Under the pieces are notes generated by a model. It saw only the letters and a list, made by a program, of their open reading frames with translations, was not told the DNA's origin and ran no database searches. From contig JALMQS010000876.1 in NCBI GenBank assembly GCA_024734495.1, positions 186,001 to 250,000 of the forward strand: 64,000 bases of DNA, in the 5' to 3' direction. This document shows, piece by piece, positions 1-13,400 of the stretch; within the stretch, counting starts at the first letter, position 1, and each line of letters starts with the position of its first letter. The position numbers and the translations under genes are program-made. This stretch comes from Forficula auricularia (taxonomy: Eukaryota; Arthropoda; Insecta; Dermaptera; Forficulidae).

Positions 1-838
1 ATTTAATTTAAAGATTTTACATCCGCAACGTTTAGAGGAAAAAATTGATATTGTACAAAGGAGGGCGGCTAGATTTGTTTTCGGTAAATTTGATAGGTTT
101 AGTAGTGTCACTTCAATGATTAATGAATTAGGATGGTCTAGCTTATTGGAGAGAAGAGAATGGGCTAAATTGAAAGTGGTTTTCAAAGCGTATAAGGTTT
201 TTACGTTTTAGGAGTTGGGAGGAAATAACGAATAGATTTCAGGAACCAAGTTATTTAGGTAGAGCTGATCATAGAAAAAAGATTCGTAAGCCAAGATTCT
301 TGAAAAATATCGGATTACATTCATTTGTAGGATCTGGCATTGATTTGTGGAACAGTCTGTCTGTTACTAGTTGGGATTATAGTCCTCTGCCCCCTATGAT
401 TAAATCAATTATAAATTTTGTCAAGTCCTGATGTCCTAGAGTTGTGCAAAATTTTATTTAGTTCTCACAAGCAGAGATAGAGAGAGGAGAGGTCATACCA
501 TCCTTGTTAAGGTTTAGACCAGGTTTCCTTAACAGCTTATGGCAAATGTCGGGATGGCTAATGCGTCGTTTGCTCCTGGTATCGGGGTTTTCCGCGGAAT
601 TATTTAAATTACGTTTTGTCTTTTGATGGAAATCTATGATCATGTTATTTGTTAATGAGCATACATTTCTATATTTTTTTTCTTTTTCTTGTTTGTTAAT
701 TGTTAATTTCTTTTAAGTGATTTGTATTTATGTTTATTAATTTCTGTAGTTAATTTGTATTGATGTTTTGTTGACCTAGCCACCGAGAACTTGTGCCTCT
801 AAGCAGGTCGAGTAATAAAGATTTATTTATTTATTTAA
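1..838 (+). mobile_element. LINE 3' end (reverse-transcriptase C-terminal region)
   Basis: From about 51 the plus strand reads VQRRAARFVFGKFD, then INELGWSSLLERREWAK, the typical C-terminal region of CR1/Jockey-like non-LTR retrotransposon ORF2. It shifts frame near 200-215 and continues with ITNRFQEPSYLGRADH and GIDLWNSL to a stop at about 431. A 3' UTR follows, ending in TTATTTATTTA repeats near 820-838. 5'-truncated by the window edge or by insertion. Clade not resolved. Confidence 0.75.
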
Positions 839-1336
839 TATAAGTTCAAATATAGTAAATAATAAAAGTTTACATTTTAAATACTAGCAGTGTTAGGATT
901 TCAAAAGAAAAAATAATAGATTGTCAACTAGTGAATCCCATGTGATCTTAATCAGGCAATTTTTTGATCATAAAGATTATATCTTTAAGTAAAAACAAAT
1001 TTACGAGTGATGTATATATCAGAATGTATCAGAGTAGCAATTTGGCAATCGGGTTTTTTCTAAGGGTCTGATGATAAAAAATAAGTATTATAAAAAAGAA
1101 ACAAACTAAATAGTAGCTTTTTTATTTTAATATATTAATACATATTGTCTTGTAAAAATTATTGTACATTATTTTGGACATTTATTTAATGAGCTTATTT
1201 TTTATGACTAGGTATATTCTCCAGTAATACTTTGGCCCTTTTCAAAAAAAAAAAGAAGAAAACTTTATTTAGTACCTGGAGTAATTTAATTCATTAAAAT
1301 ATATATTATATATTAGCTAGACATTTCACCTACTTT

Positions 1337-1342
1337 TTTATT
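1337..1342 (-). promoter_or_regulatory. possible ALG9 poly(A) signal
   Basis: AATAAA on the minus strand about 130 nt after the ALG9 stop at 1474. Plausible by position only; AT-rich DNA yields such hexamers by chance. Confidence 0.3.
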
Positions 1343-1473
1343 TTTGAAGTTATTAATTCAAAAATCATTCATAAAAAATATAAAATAAATTAAAAAAAAT
1401 AAAATTCAACCATTAAAAAAGACATCTTCTTTAAACAATATTCAACTTTACATTCAGATCTTTTGCAATAAAA

Positions 1474-4400
1474 TTATTTTATCGATATTTTTACTTTATG
1501 TTTGATTGATTTTAAAAGATTATAAGGTCTATAAGTACAATATTTTCCAGATATAATTGGTATGAAAAATGCTCGGAAAAATGTATTTGAACTAAAAAAA
1601 ATCATATAAATAATAATCGAATATTAATAATAATTATTAATTTTTTTATAAGATAGAAACTTACTTGGCCGTGTCAAGAAATGGAATAGTTTTTATTATT
1701 TTCCATTTATCTTTTTGTTCAGAATAATTTGGTTCTAAATTTGTTTCTTTGCCTGTATTTAGATCAACCATAAAATGACACTTTTCTATATCAAACTAAA
1801 AAAAATATCAAAATTATATTATATAATAATAATATATTAAGGTAGTTGTTTCGCGACAATACTAGCAAAAAGTTAATGCTAGAGTATATGAAACTGACAA
1901 TAAGGATTCATAATTCATAAGCACAAAACTTTTTGCTGTTTATGTACCGATTCTAGCCAATCCCGTGCTCGTTTGACAAATCTGGCACCATTGTGAGAGA
2001 TTGGAATTTTTATATTAAAATGACAGATAAAATACATTTTAAAAGTTAAAAAATTTCTATAAAAATCGTTTTGTTATTTTTTAACAAATGTAATCAAAGC
2101 CTACGTTACACTTTATGAAAATTGAAATTTTGAAAAAATCTAGCGCATGCGCTTTATACATATTTCGCTGGTTAACTAAATGCGCTGTTGCCAAATTGTT
2201 TTTAGAGTAAATTTTTTTTTTATACATTTTTCATTATTTATTCATTATTATCTCAGAAACTGTGTGTTGTAACTATGAATCAAAATTGTCTTAAAAAATG
2301 TATTGGTTATTGTTTAATGTTGGTTTAGTTTTTTATAAAAATGGTAAGAAGGGTTTCTTAATTATAATTAAATATCTATGTAAATTTTCCGATATCCCGT
2401 ATAGTGCAATGTATAAAAGTCTGGAAAAACTCTATTTTTAAAATTTAATATCTCCGAAACTATATTGTTCATAAATTTCGTTTTTGCCACCAATCGATGC
2501 AGAAGTATTTAAATAATAATCTGTCTAAATTTCAAAAAAATCCTAATAAAACCCATTTGGCGGAACAACTACCTTAAAATATTTAATTTTTCTTGATCTT
2601 TATAAAATATGAAAAAATAAATTTACGTAGCGATCCATTTCTTCTTTATTCATATCATTCATATTTGTAGGTAATATTGAGGTGGCATTTTCGAATGGTG
2701 AATAATATTTAGGTAATTGACCTTTGAAATCTGATTGTATAAATCTCAAAAACCATCTATTATCCGGTAAAAAGAAGCTAGATGGAAATCGATGCCATTC
2801 TTTTCCGATACAGACATTAATTGGATCGGTGCGATGAGTGTTTCCATCTGTAGTTACATTTCCAAGTTCCATAAAAAGATCCAATGGTGCGTGATAGCCT
2901 AAAAAATCCGATTTTGAAATATTTTATAAAGGCTTAAAAATTGGCAAAAGATACATAAATATAATAAAACATTAGCAAAAAAAAAGAAAAAGAATGAATG
3001 TCTGTCTTCTAAAATCAATGACTAGTGATTTTAAATTATTTATTTATTGAAATATCTATGTTAATAAATTAAGAATGAGTTATAATCTATATATATAAAA
3101 TTAAGGTTTGGTCTGTACATTGCTCCAAATCACGCCAAATTTTGGTTGCACACTTTTCAAGCAAAGTTATGACCGAAAACACCCTCAACAAAATTCCTGT
3201 ATGTATGTATATATGTCTGTATGGTTCCGTGGTTTCCGCAAAAAGTTGCTCACGATTCACGTAAAAACGACTGAGGGATTATTATGAAATTTCATATTTG
3301 GATCAGATGTCTTCTAACTCACGTTTATAACTATATAACGTTTTGATATTTTGACCCCAAAAGGGGGTTTGGGGGGGGGGGGCGCACGAATGAAAATGAT
3401 CAAATAACTCCTAATCTATTAACCCTAAGGAAATTTTTATTATGAGCAAAGTTGTAGGGGATGTGATTTCTGACAACTTTTGTTTAAAAAAATTCTCCAA
3501 AATATGAAGGGGCTGGTGTGGAGTCCAGGGGGCTTAGCGGGGATGGGGTGGAGGCGTCGGTTGGGACTTGGGTGCTGGGTGGGTTTCGGAGAGGGGGGAG
3601 TGGGTGTGGGGGGGCGTGCCCCCTGGCTAGCAAGAGGGCCGCCGAAGGCTGGATGGAAATCGATGCCATTCTGCCTTGCAGCTAGTATATTATACAAAGT
3701 GTCAAATTCCAAATCTTGAACAAAATTGTATGGTTTTTATTTTGTGTAATTGTAAAAAAATATTATAAAATATTTCAATTTTCAGTACCTTTATACTACT
3801 GAAGATAGTCTACCAGGGGTGACCGAAACTATTTAGTAAATCCATCAAATAAATAATGTTAATTGACTAAAATTATTCTATTTATTTTATGTGACTAAAT
3901 AAACCATTTAATTTATAGAATTAAATTCTAGATAAGGCTCTTAAGTTTTGGAAGTATCTTAGAAAAAAAATCATTTAAAATAAAAATTTAGAATCCATGA
4001 ATTTCGATTGTCATTCAAAATGGAAAGAATGAAATTTAATTCAAAATTTCCTCAACTTAATTATTCTTGGCGAATTTAACTTGGCTGCACACTAGATTTT
4101 TCAAACGTGGTCTGTTTTTTTTCACAGAATGTTTTGGGTGGGATTTCTCTTTTTTTTGTAAGCTAATATGTAGCTTTTATTTTTATTTATTATAATTATT
4201 ATATTTGAGGGGGCTAAATTCACCCTACAAATTTCACCTCTTCATTGTAGAGGCTAAGGGTAGTATAGTTTATTAATTCCCCAAACCCTGTAAAATTGCC
4301 AAATTATTAAAAATTAATTTAATCTAAACAGTACAGATTTATATGCATTTGCAAAAGAAATTAAAGTCTACAATCAGGTATATACAGGGTGTTTTTTTTT

Positions 4401-7400
4401 GTTTTTTTTTGTTAATAAATAGCAAATTTAATGTTAAAATTTCATTGAAGATAGTATGAAATTTTGTGTAAAGGTTACTTTTAAGACGTAAAATCATAAT
4501 CCAGTTATTAGCTCCAATAGTTGCGGGGATCGTGATTGATATTTTTAAATGAAACCATATTTGTTCAATTTTTAGTTATTTTTTTTTCATAATATTCCCA
4601 CAGGGATGTATTAATCAATTTGATACATTCTTAAATCAGAGCGATTAGCTATTTGTAGTTGCTAGTTGGTTACTATTTTTAGTCAGCAGATTTGTGATAC
4701 CCACTAAATATGAAGAAGGAAATCCAATTAGAAACTTTTGAGCTATAACCCGCAATCAGAAATTATTTAATTATTTATTTACTTAATAATGCTCTGAGAT
4801 GAGACGCCTCTTAGAGGAGAAAATACAGAAGAAACATTTGGAGTGCAACTGGTATCTTTTTGAACAAGATACGTTAGGTATTACTCGTGGTTATCTAGTT
4901 ATATCTCTAAACAATAACGTGTATTTAGGATCCACATCTTCATGGGGCATCTTCCATTCGATAACATGAAAAAAACAAATCTGCATTTGCGGCCATAACT
5001 GCTGGTAGGTACAGGATGGGCATAAAGATCTACCACATTTTGAAGAATAAAAAATGAAAAAATTTAACTAGAAAAAAACTGAATATATTTTTGAAAAGAA
5101 CATAAAATATTTTTTTTAAATGTGTTTTAAACTTTATATCAGAGGAAAAAAAGAAGAAGGGGGGTCAAAAATGAAAGTTCTACCCCTTTCGACCAAACTC
5201 AACCAAATTTTGTATACATATTCTGTGGACCCCCAGAAGGCTAGAAATGCAAAAACTAACCAAACTTTTACATAGTTTAGTCGAAAGGGCTAGAATTTTC
5301 ATTTTTGACCCCCCCCTTATTTTGGGTGGCTAGTTTTTCATTTCTGGGCTTCTGGGGGTCCACAGAATATGTATACAACATTTGATTGGGTTTGGTCGAA
5401 AGGGCTAGAATTTTCATTTTTGACCCCCCCCCCTTTTTTTTCGTCTGATATAATGTTAAAAACACATTAAAAAAATATATTTTGTGTTCTTTTCAAAAAT
5501 ATATTCAGTTTTTCTAGCTAAATTTTTCTGTTCAAAATGTGGTAGATCATTATGCCCCACCATGTATTTTTAAATTTAAATTCCTCATTTGTCGCCTCTT
5601 ATAGTACTGGAGATTCTTAAATGTACTCAAAAAAGGGTTTATAATTGGCTAATTGGCTTAGTTAATTTTAAGAATCTCTTTAAATCGTTGATCGAAGTCA
5701 GACGAAAGGGCCCCTAAATGTTGACAAAAGTAAAGAAAGTGCCCTTATTTTTATTCAACGGCCCACAATTTCACCCAAAGCTTCTAACCCCCCTGGATCA
5801 TTCCAAAGCCCCAGTGGGGATATCATCCACTTTGGGTTCCACTAGTTGATAACAATTGCCATTTTAAACACTTAAATAAATTTAGGAGAATTTAAATGAA
5901 ATTAATATAATTACCATTGTAAAGAGCAAGTATTCTTGCAACGCCAAAAATTGATGAAACACCAATAGCAATATACATAATTGTTGTTGTAAAATGTAGA
6001 TAATGAGTTCCTCGAGCACAATCTTGATAGCGCAGCCAATACCAAAGTTTTTGACAAGCATCTACAGTGATTGCACCACAAAGACATATCATCGGATAAA
6101 CAGGGAAGAGAAATCGCTCTTCTTTATGCGCTTGTGTGAAAAATACTGCACACCATAGAAATAATGGTAATATAGATAAACTATATGGCAAACATGCTGG
6201 ATTACGTTGGTTCAATGGAACAAATGTAGTGACGAGCCACTGAAAATTATAAACTGAATTATGAATAATAAATATGTATAATATTCAAATATAATTGATT
6301 TTATTATTAATAATACAAATGGAAAAAGACAAGTAAGCAGAGTTTATATAACAAACATAGTCAAAAAATTATAATATAATATCACAAATAGTATTTTATA
6401 TTTGTTTATTTATTCACTATATATATGCACTACTGCCAGCTAAATTTCCAATACGTATAGGTATATTCTTACTTTTAGAACTTAATTATAATTATAATTT
6501 ATTATTAGGTTAATATTTACCAATATTAATGGTGTAAATAAAGCAGCAATAAAAACAAAATTAAAATTCAAAAAGCCATTAATGAAATAAAAAGAGAATG
6601 GCTCAGTTCCATATATATCAGGTCCGTGAGATGTAAACACATTATAGCGAATAATATTCCAAGGAGCTATTACTAATTTACCAAAATAATCCGAATCAAT
6701 TTTCATCATTGGAATCTAAAAAATAATATACCATTAAATAACATATTATCATTAAAATATCGGATATTTTCACATTATATATAAATGAAAAATAAAAAAA
6801 TAGTTGATTGTTTTTTGTTCAGTTTAAAAAGAAGAGCTCCTCAAAGACTTAAGTTTTTATTATTTTTCTATTTACATTATTGGCAAGGTCGGATTCAAGA
6901 CTTGTCAGCTCCTATTACTATTTTAAACTTTCCATCATAAATTATCAGCTTGACCCAAGCCCGGATTAGTCATCTGGCAGTTGTGGCAGGTGAATGGGTC
7001 GTGCAAAAATTGTGACAAATAAAGTAATTTTAACACCTGCTGGTAACTTAATCTATTATTTTTCTGGGGCGTTGAAATACATTTGCATGGCCCGCTCTGA
7101 GCCTGTCTCTAAAGGCAGATTTCACCAACGCTAATTGACGATTCTACCCTCACCGACTCACTCGACTCGCTAGTTCATCGAAGAAATGTCTCTGCCCTTT
7201 CCCTTTTCTATAGATACTATCACGGCAGGTGCTCTGATGAGATACAATCAATAATTCCCCCTAAAGCATGCTTTGCGCTTAGCACGCGTTTTGCCGACTC
7301 CCAACACTCTTTCGCGGTCAAATTAGAAAAGTGCCGGATCACTTCATTCGCCAATACGTATATCCCCATGACTTCAAGGAACTGGAACTCTCTCCCAGAC

Positions 7401-10400
7401 TCCATCTTTCCCAGCACTTATAATCTTCAAACCTTCAAAACCCGAGTGAATAAACACCTACGTCTCCACCCTCTCACTTAATCAACTTTCCATTCTCTTC
7501 GGTAATGCAACATCTTTCGAGATACATAGGAGCTGCATCTTTACTGGTGCGCCACTTCTTGCATTCGATTGCATTAAAAAAAAACTAAACAAACTTGGTA
7601 AAACTCGTATTTCGTCTATCTTTATAACATGTAAATAAATTAAGATTTTTTATTGGACTTGGTCTGGTCATCGAACCTTAAATTAACCTCAAACCAATTT
7701 TAAGGGAAATTATATTGCACCAATGATACCTAGGTAAAAAGAATCGCTTGCTTAAGGACGTTCCCTAATATAACTCAGATGCAGTTCGCTCTTTCCCCTA
7801 CTCTCACATGCGCAGAAAGGCAAAAATATTTTCACTGCGTCGTTTCTTGGATCTGGCAACATTGCAATCTTACTGACACTAAAAGACAAAGAATTTAAAA
7901 AAAAAAACACTTCATGAAACAGCTCAATGCGAAATTCCAGATGAGAACGGTATAGTTAGGTTGAGAGAATTAGCTAAAAATCTCAAATGCACCAGCTGCA
8001 GAAGTTTTTAGATACGGAAAAATTGAGTGATTTTAGTGCGACATTGCCAAGTCGCCATCTCTCACTTGCCATGAGAGAAAAAATGAAAACCATCAAAAGT
8101 ATCTAACTTTTAACATTTTTAATACAAAACGAATACCGTTTGATACAATTATTTTAACAGGAAAATATTTGTTATATCTTCAGTTAATGATTCTCAGTTT
8201 TTCAAAATAATATCAAGAAAATTACGATTGTTATTTAATGAAACAGTCGCTTTAACATCAATCGGGATAGGGATCGCGTGTTAAATATGCAAATTTCACT
8301 GGTCAATATTTATAAATTTAGTGCCGCAAGGACTATTGAAAAAAATTTCTACGTATAAAGGACACTTATAAATATGTGTATTCAAAGTTTTAAAAGGATT
8401 GCAAGAAAATCGATTTATTAGGGAACGTCTTTAAATTTTGGATGTAATACAATTTTTCGTTAGTTGGTTTGAGGACAATTTAAGTGTTCCTTTAGTTTAA
8501 GTTAGATTGGTGAAATCGGGCGTGATAAAACATAAGGACAGAGGTTTGAAAAAGAGAGAGTTGGAAAAATGTTGAGAGCGTATAACTAACTCGGACGAGG
8601 AGGGTACTTGAATATTATCATTAAAATAAAGAATAAAAGAGCATATTAAATGAATTTTCAACTATTTAAATGCAAATATAAATATTTATTATATACCTAT
8701 GTAAATTGAGACACTAAAGAGCTAGTCATAGAATTGAATCCTGAACATTTGCAATTACATGTGTAATCTTCAGTTTTAAAATATTTTTGCTTTTTTTCTA
8801 TTTAATACCAAGTTGAAGAAGACATAAAAAATAAAATTTCCACTCAAAGTCAAAAAATAATTAGCTTCATATAGCAAAAGGGAAAAATAAATGGCAATGT
8901 GGGTCTCTATAATTTGAATGCAATGGCCGATTTTTCTTCCCATTCCTTCACTGGCTTGACAACTATATTATAAAAATAAAATAAATGGCAAAATTACATT
9001 ATGATTTGTATAACTTTTTTAGGCCATCCTTTTCCTTAATTTGAAAGCCATGGCCGAGTTTTCTTCCCATTCCTTCACTGGCTTGACCACTATATTATAA
9101 AAATAAAATAAATGGAAAAATTATATGATTTGTATAAATTTTTTAGGCCATCCTTTTCCTGCGGGCCTTTATAATCTGAATGCCATGGCCGATTTTTCTT
9201 CCCATTCCTTCACTGGCTTGACCACTATATTATAAAAATAGATCAGCAAAGTTGTTAAAGAACTTAATTTATATATAATGTGAAAATAAAATTAATTGAA
9301 AATGAAATCTTACAAGAATCACTAAAAGAGAAATGATGGACCATTTGAGAAGTCGGTATATTTCTTTTCTCCTGAAAATAAGATCCAAAGCAATAGGTAA
9401 TCTAAAAAAAAAAATATGTATTTTAGAACTTAATTGATAAGATATAATAAAAATAAATTAGAAATAAAAATACTTTAGAATTTACCCTATGAGTGCAGCG
9501 AATGGCCAACTAAGAAGGGAAGAGAGAGCAGTAGCAAAAATTGCAAGTTCATATTTCCTCTGGTACCAGGCGCCAAGGGAAATCAAAGTCATATACCTTT
9601 GGAGAATAAATTACAAAAAAATAATTTAAAATAAATTGGAAGGAAATGTGAAACTTTTCTAAGACTTTATACTATATTACTATGTATGCAAATTTTAGTT
9701 ATTTTTTACTTTACCATACAGGATATGGTTAAGTATTGTAATCGTGCATGAAAAAAGTGTTTTTTCCTTATTTTTTTCGAAATATCTCAAAAACGGCTTA
9801 AACTATTTCGATTAAAAAAATTGAGCGAAACCATGGCATTTCGCTCTACAAAAAAGCTCTAATAAGTGAACATCGAAAAAATTATATTTTTCGAGATAAT
9901 AATTGTTTTGTCAAAATGTCTTTCTGTTAGTTAGTCTGTGCGTTACCAAATTTTTGTGGACGAGCTAGCTCAAAAACTAGTCTGAATATCGAAACCAAAT
10001 TTCACACGTAGTTTTGGTCCATTGAGATTAAGAGCTGATTAGATTTTTGGTGCATATCGACCCAAAATTAAGGGGGTGGAGGGGGGGTTAAAAATTAAAA
10101 ATATAGGCCCTTGTACCAAACTCAACCAAATTTTGTATACATAATCAGTGGGACCCGAGAAGTATAAAAATGCAAAAACTAACCGCCCAAAATGAGGGGG
10201 GGGGGCGTAGAGTCAAAAAATGAAAATCTTGGCCATTTACCAAACTCAACCAAATTTTGTATACATAATCAGTGGGACCCCAGAAGTATAAAAATGCAAA
10301 AAACACCCCCCCCCCTACATGATTAAAAATAATTTTAGGGTCCAGGTTGTATGGTAAAGTCAAGTGGATGGCCACATCAGAACACGTCAGCTTATTTTTG

Positions 10401-13400
10401 TCTGGGAACGGTTTGAGCTAGAAACAGTGGCGTAACTAGATTTTTTAGGCCCATAAGCAAATTCTAACTACGGGGCCCCTACTAACATTTTTTTTATTTC
10501 AACTGTTTATACAAAGGAAAATTATTTTTTAACTTAAGAGCAGAGAATGAAATAGATATATTAAATGAAACATATATATATTTAAGGATTTTAAAATACA
10601 TTTAAATACGAGTATTAAACGTTTAAAAGAAAACTGATTATAAATAAAAAACAAAACATATTTGAATATAAACAAAAGTATATAAAAATTTATTTAAATG
10701 ATTTTTCGACTAGATTTTGCAGCCGCAAATTTGTCAATTAGAGTCTTCGTGTTTAATTGACTTGCTTCTTTATTCTCAATAGCAATCAATGCTAAATATT
10801 TCAGATATTTATATTAATTTTTAATTTGCTGAATGTTCTTTCTACTGGAGCAACAGTCACTGGCAAAGTAAAAAAGATAATAAACATAGTACATACTTCA
10901 GACAAATCACTTTCTAAGCAACTATATTTTTCAATTATAATATTTGCAAAGACCCTTATTGACATAGATTCATTTAAATCGCTTTTCAACAAAGTATTCA
11001 ATAAAAATAAATTTGTAAATTTGGAAGTTGGTACCCGTTTAGTTCTCAACTCTTGAGCCGACAATCTCGGACGTCGTTTGTACCGAACTTGGACATTTTT
11101 TGGGTAACCAGAATATTCTAAGGATATTCTAAGGACATTTAAATCTTCTTAGAATATTCTGAGGATATTGTGTGTTACCTGGGTTTATGGTTTTGGTCAG
11201 ATCGTGTATAACGAAATCCAAACAAAGACAGAGAGAAGGAAAAAAGCCAGATTTTGGGGTTCGATTTAACAGATATTATTAATGTCGCTGCAATGTCTAT
11301 CAGAGTATTGTAGGTCATAAACAACATTAATTAATAAAATTAGATGCTGTTTTGAGGTATGTAAGCCCTTGGAAGCAGATGTGGTGTTCAAATGAAGACA
11401 AGGAATTTTATTCTGGTTGAAAAATGAGATGAATTGTCTTGTTCAGATGTTTTATTTTCAGACGGTTTAAAATAAAATAAATACAAAAAATGCGAGCTTG
11501 TATTTATTTTATTTCAATTTAACTTTATTGTCTACTTTTGACTGATGATGGTGGAGAGTCTCCGCCGAAACAGTCTCGTGATTTGAAAATAAAACATCTA
11601 AACAAGACAATACATCTCATTATTCAACCAGAATAAAATTGAAGAAGACAATAAAAGAGTGTGTCTTCTCCTGGAATTATAATTCCTTGTCTTTATTTGA
11701 ACAGCACATCTGATTACATGGCTTACATACCTCAAAACAGCATCTAATTATTATACATAAGCCATCAGCGCCTTCATCAATACATTAATTAAGTTGAAAT
11801 TTACAAGTGATACTTATCAATTTTCTCCAAAATCAAAAATCATATTAAAATTTTAATAGAATAATTATTTAAGGTTCTAAAAAAAAATTTTTTTTATCAT
11901 GGGGTGTAAAGTATACCTGTAAAGATAATTTTAAGTAGAATAAAGGTTAATTTTTTTTAATTTATTTTATTTTAAAATGATAGGGTAAGAGAGCACCGAA
12001 TTCGCCGTTTTTATGTGATTTTTGTAACTGTTGGTGTTTGGAAATGGCTTAACTTACCATAGAATTATAAAAAAATTCCCCTCTATCAACGACAAATAAG
12101 AACGAATGTGATTTCGTATTTTCGGAAGTTATAAGGTACGAAACCACCTCTCTATGAGGTGCAACTCACAATAAGTCTGCTTATTTTTCACGTTTTAGAC
12201 ATGAAAAGGTTGAACATTTTTAAGTAAATTCAATTTTTCAGATGACCAGCTCAGCGAAGGTATCGAGTAGAATATTTAGATATGCTTACATTGAAAAAGA
12301 AGACGGTAGAAATGCTGTCGACGAAATAAACATTCCGGCACTGAATACAAGAAATGCAAGAAGAAGTCGAGCAATTTGTACACCGAACTCACGACACACA
12401 GACCTGAAAGTAGATTTTAATAAAAATATTAAAATAAATTTACTATAAATTAAAAAAGAGAGGAATTCAGCCAGTAAAGGAAGCCTCTGTCGAATAAAAA
12501 ACTCCCAATTATAGAAAACAGTTAAATGACAGTGGACGATTTATCAATTATTTCTTTCATTGGCCCTTTATATAATATATAAAATGAACACCTTGTATTA
12601 TTATTTTTTAAGAAGAATTTATTCTCTTTGTGAAGAGGTCTACATTGGGAGAAATATTGATGATTTTAGTAGGACGGCGTCCTCCAACTATTATCCATTG
12701 AGTGTCATCACTTCTACAATTATAAAAATTTTATCGTAGAATGGAGAAGCAGCTTACAGCTCCTTCCCTCTACAACCGTTATCAATAAGGGACCCCTTTT
12801 CTCTCATCTATATGCCAGGGTTGTCGGAAAAAAATCAAAAAATATTAAAAAATTATAATGTGTGTATGGCCTTGTCATCAACTGGCAGTATATACTTTTT
12901 ATCACATACTACTAAAGGGCATTTGTCCCTGTCTCTGTATGTACCTATGTTTCTATGTTTGTATGTTCCCAGGGATGAGGGTTGGGATCCAGGGGAATGG
13001 TGGAGATCTAGGGGATGTGGGGCCCATGGGGTAGGTTTACTGGGTTGGAGGGTGATCAGAGGCGGGGGAGAAGTTCCGGGGTTGGGGAGAGGGTCGGTGG
13101 GATGGAGATTGGTTGGAGATGGAGGAGAGGAAGTGTGATGGGGGGTCCAGGGGGGCGAAGTCCCTTAGCTAGCAAGAGGCCCACCGAAGGCGGGCCTTGC
13201 TGCCAGTTTAATAATAAGGATGTAATAGCACCCCATGAACCACAAAATGTAATATACTTAATTAAGATCCTTGCCCTAAACCTACAAGCATTTATGTGGG
13301 TCAAACATCTTGCATTTTTTCTTTCCGCAAAAGAGAGCATGAATTGAGTATTAAAAAAAAAATCTTCGACTCCCCTGAGCTCACAATATATTGAGACAAT

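Noticed and set aside
3440..3719. Overlapping open frames on both strands in the G-rich block
   Set aside because: Pro/Gly-rich products of a compositionally skewed Helitron-like segment; the same applies to 12812-13415 and 19280-19540.
12010..12110. Missing ALG9 exon on the minus strand near a GTAAGTT donor
   Set aside because: The adjoining frame has stops and does not resemble the ALG9 segment.
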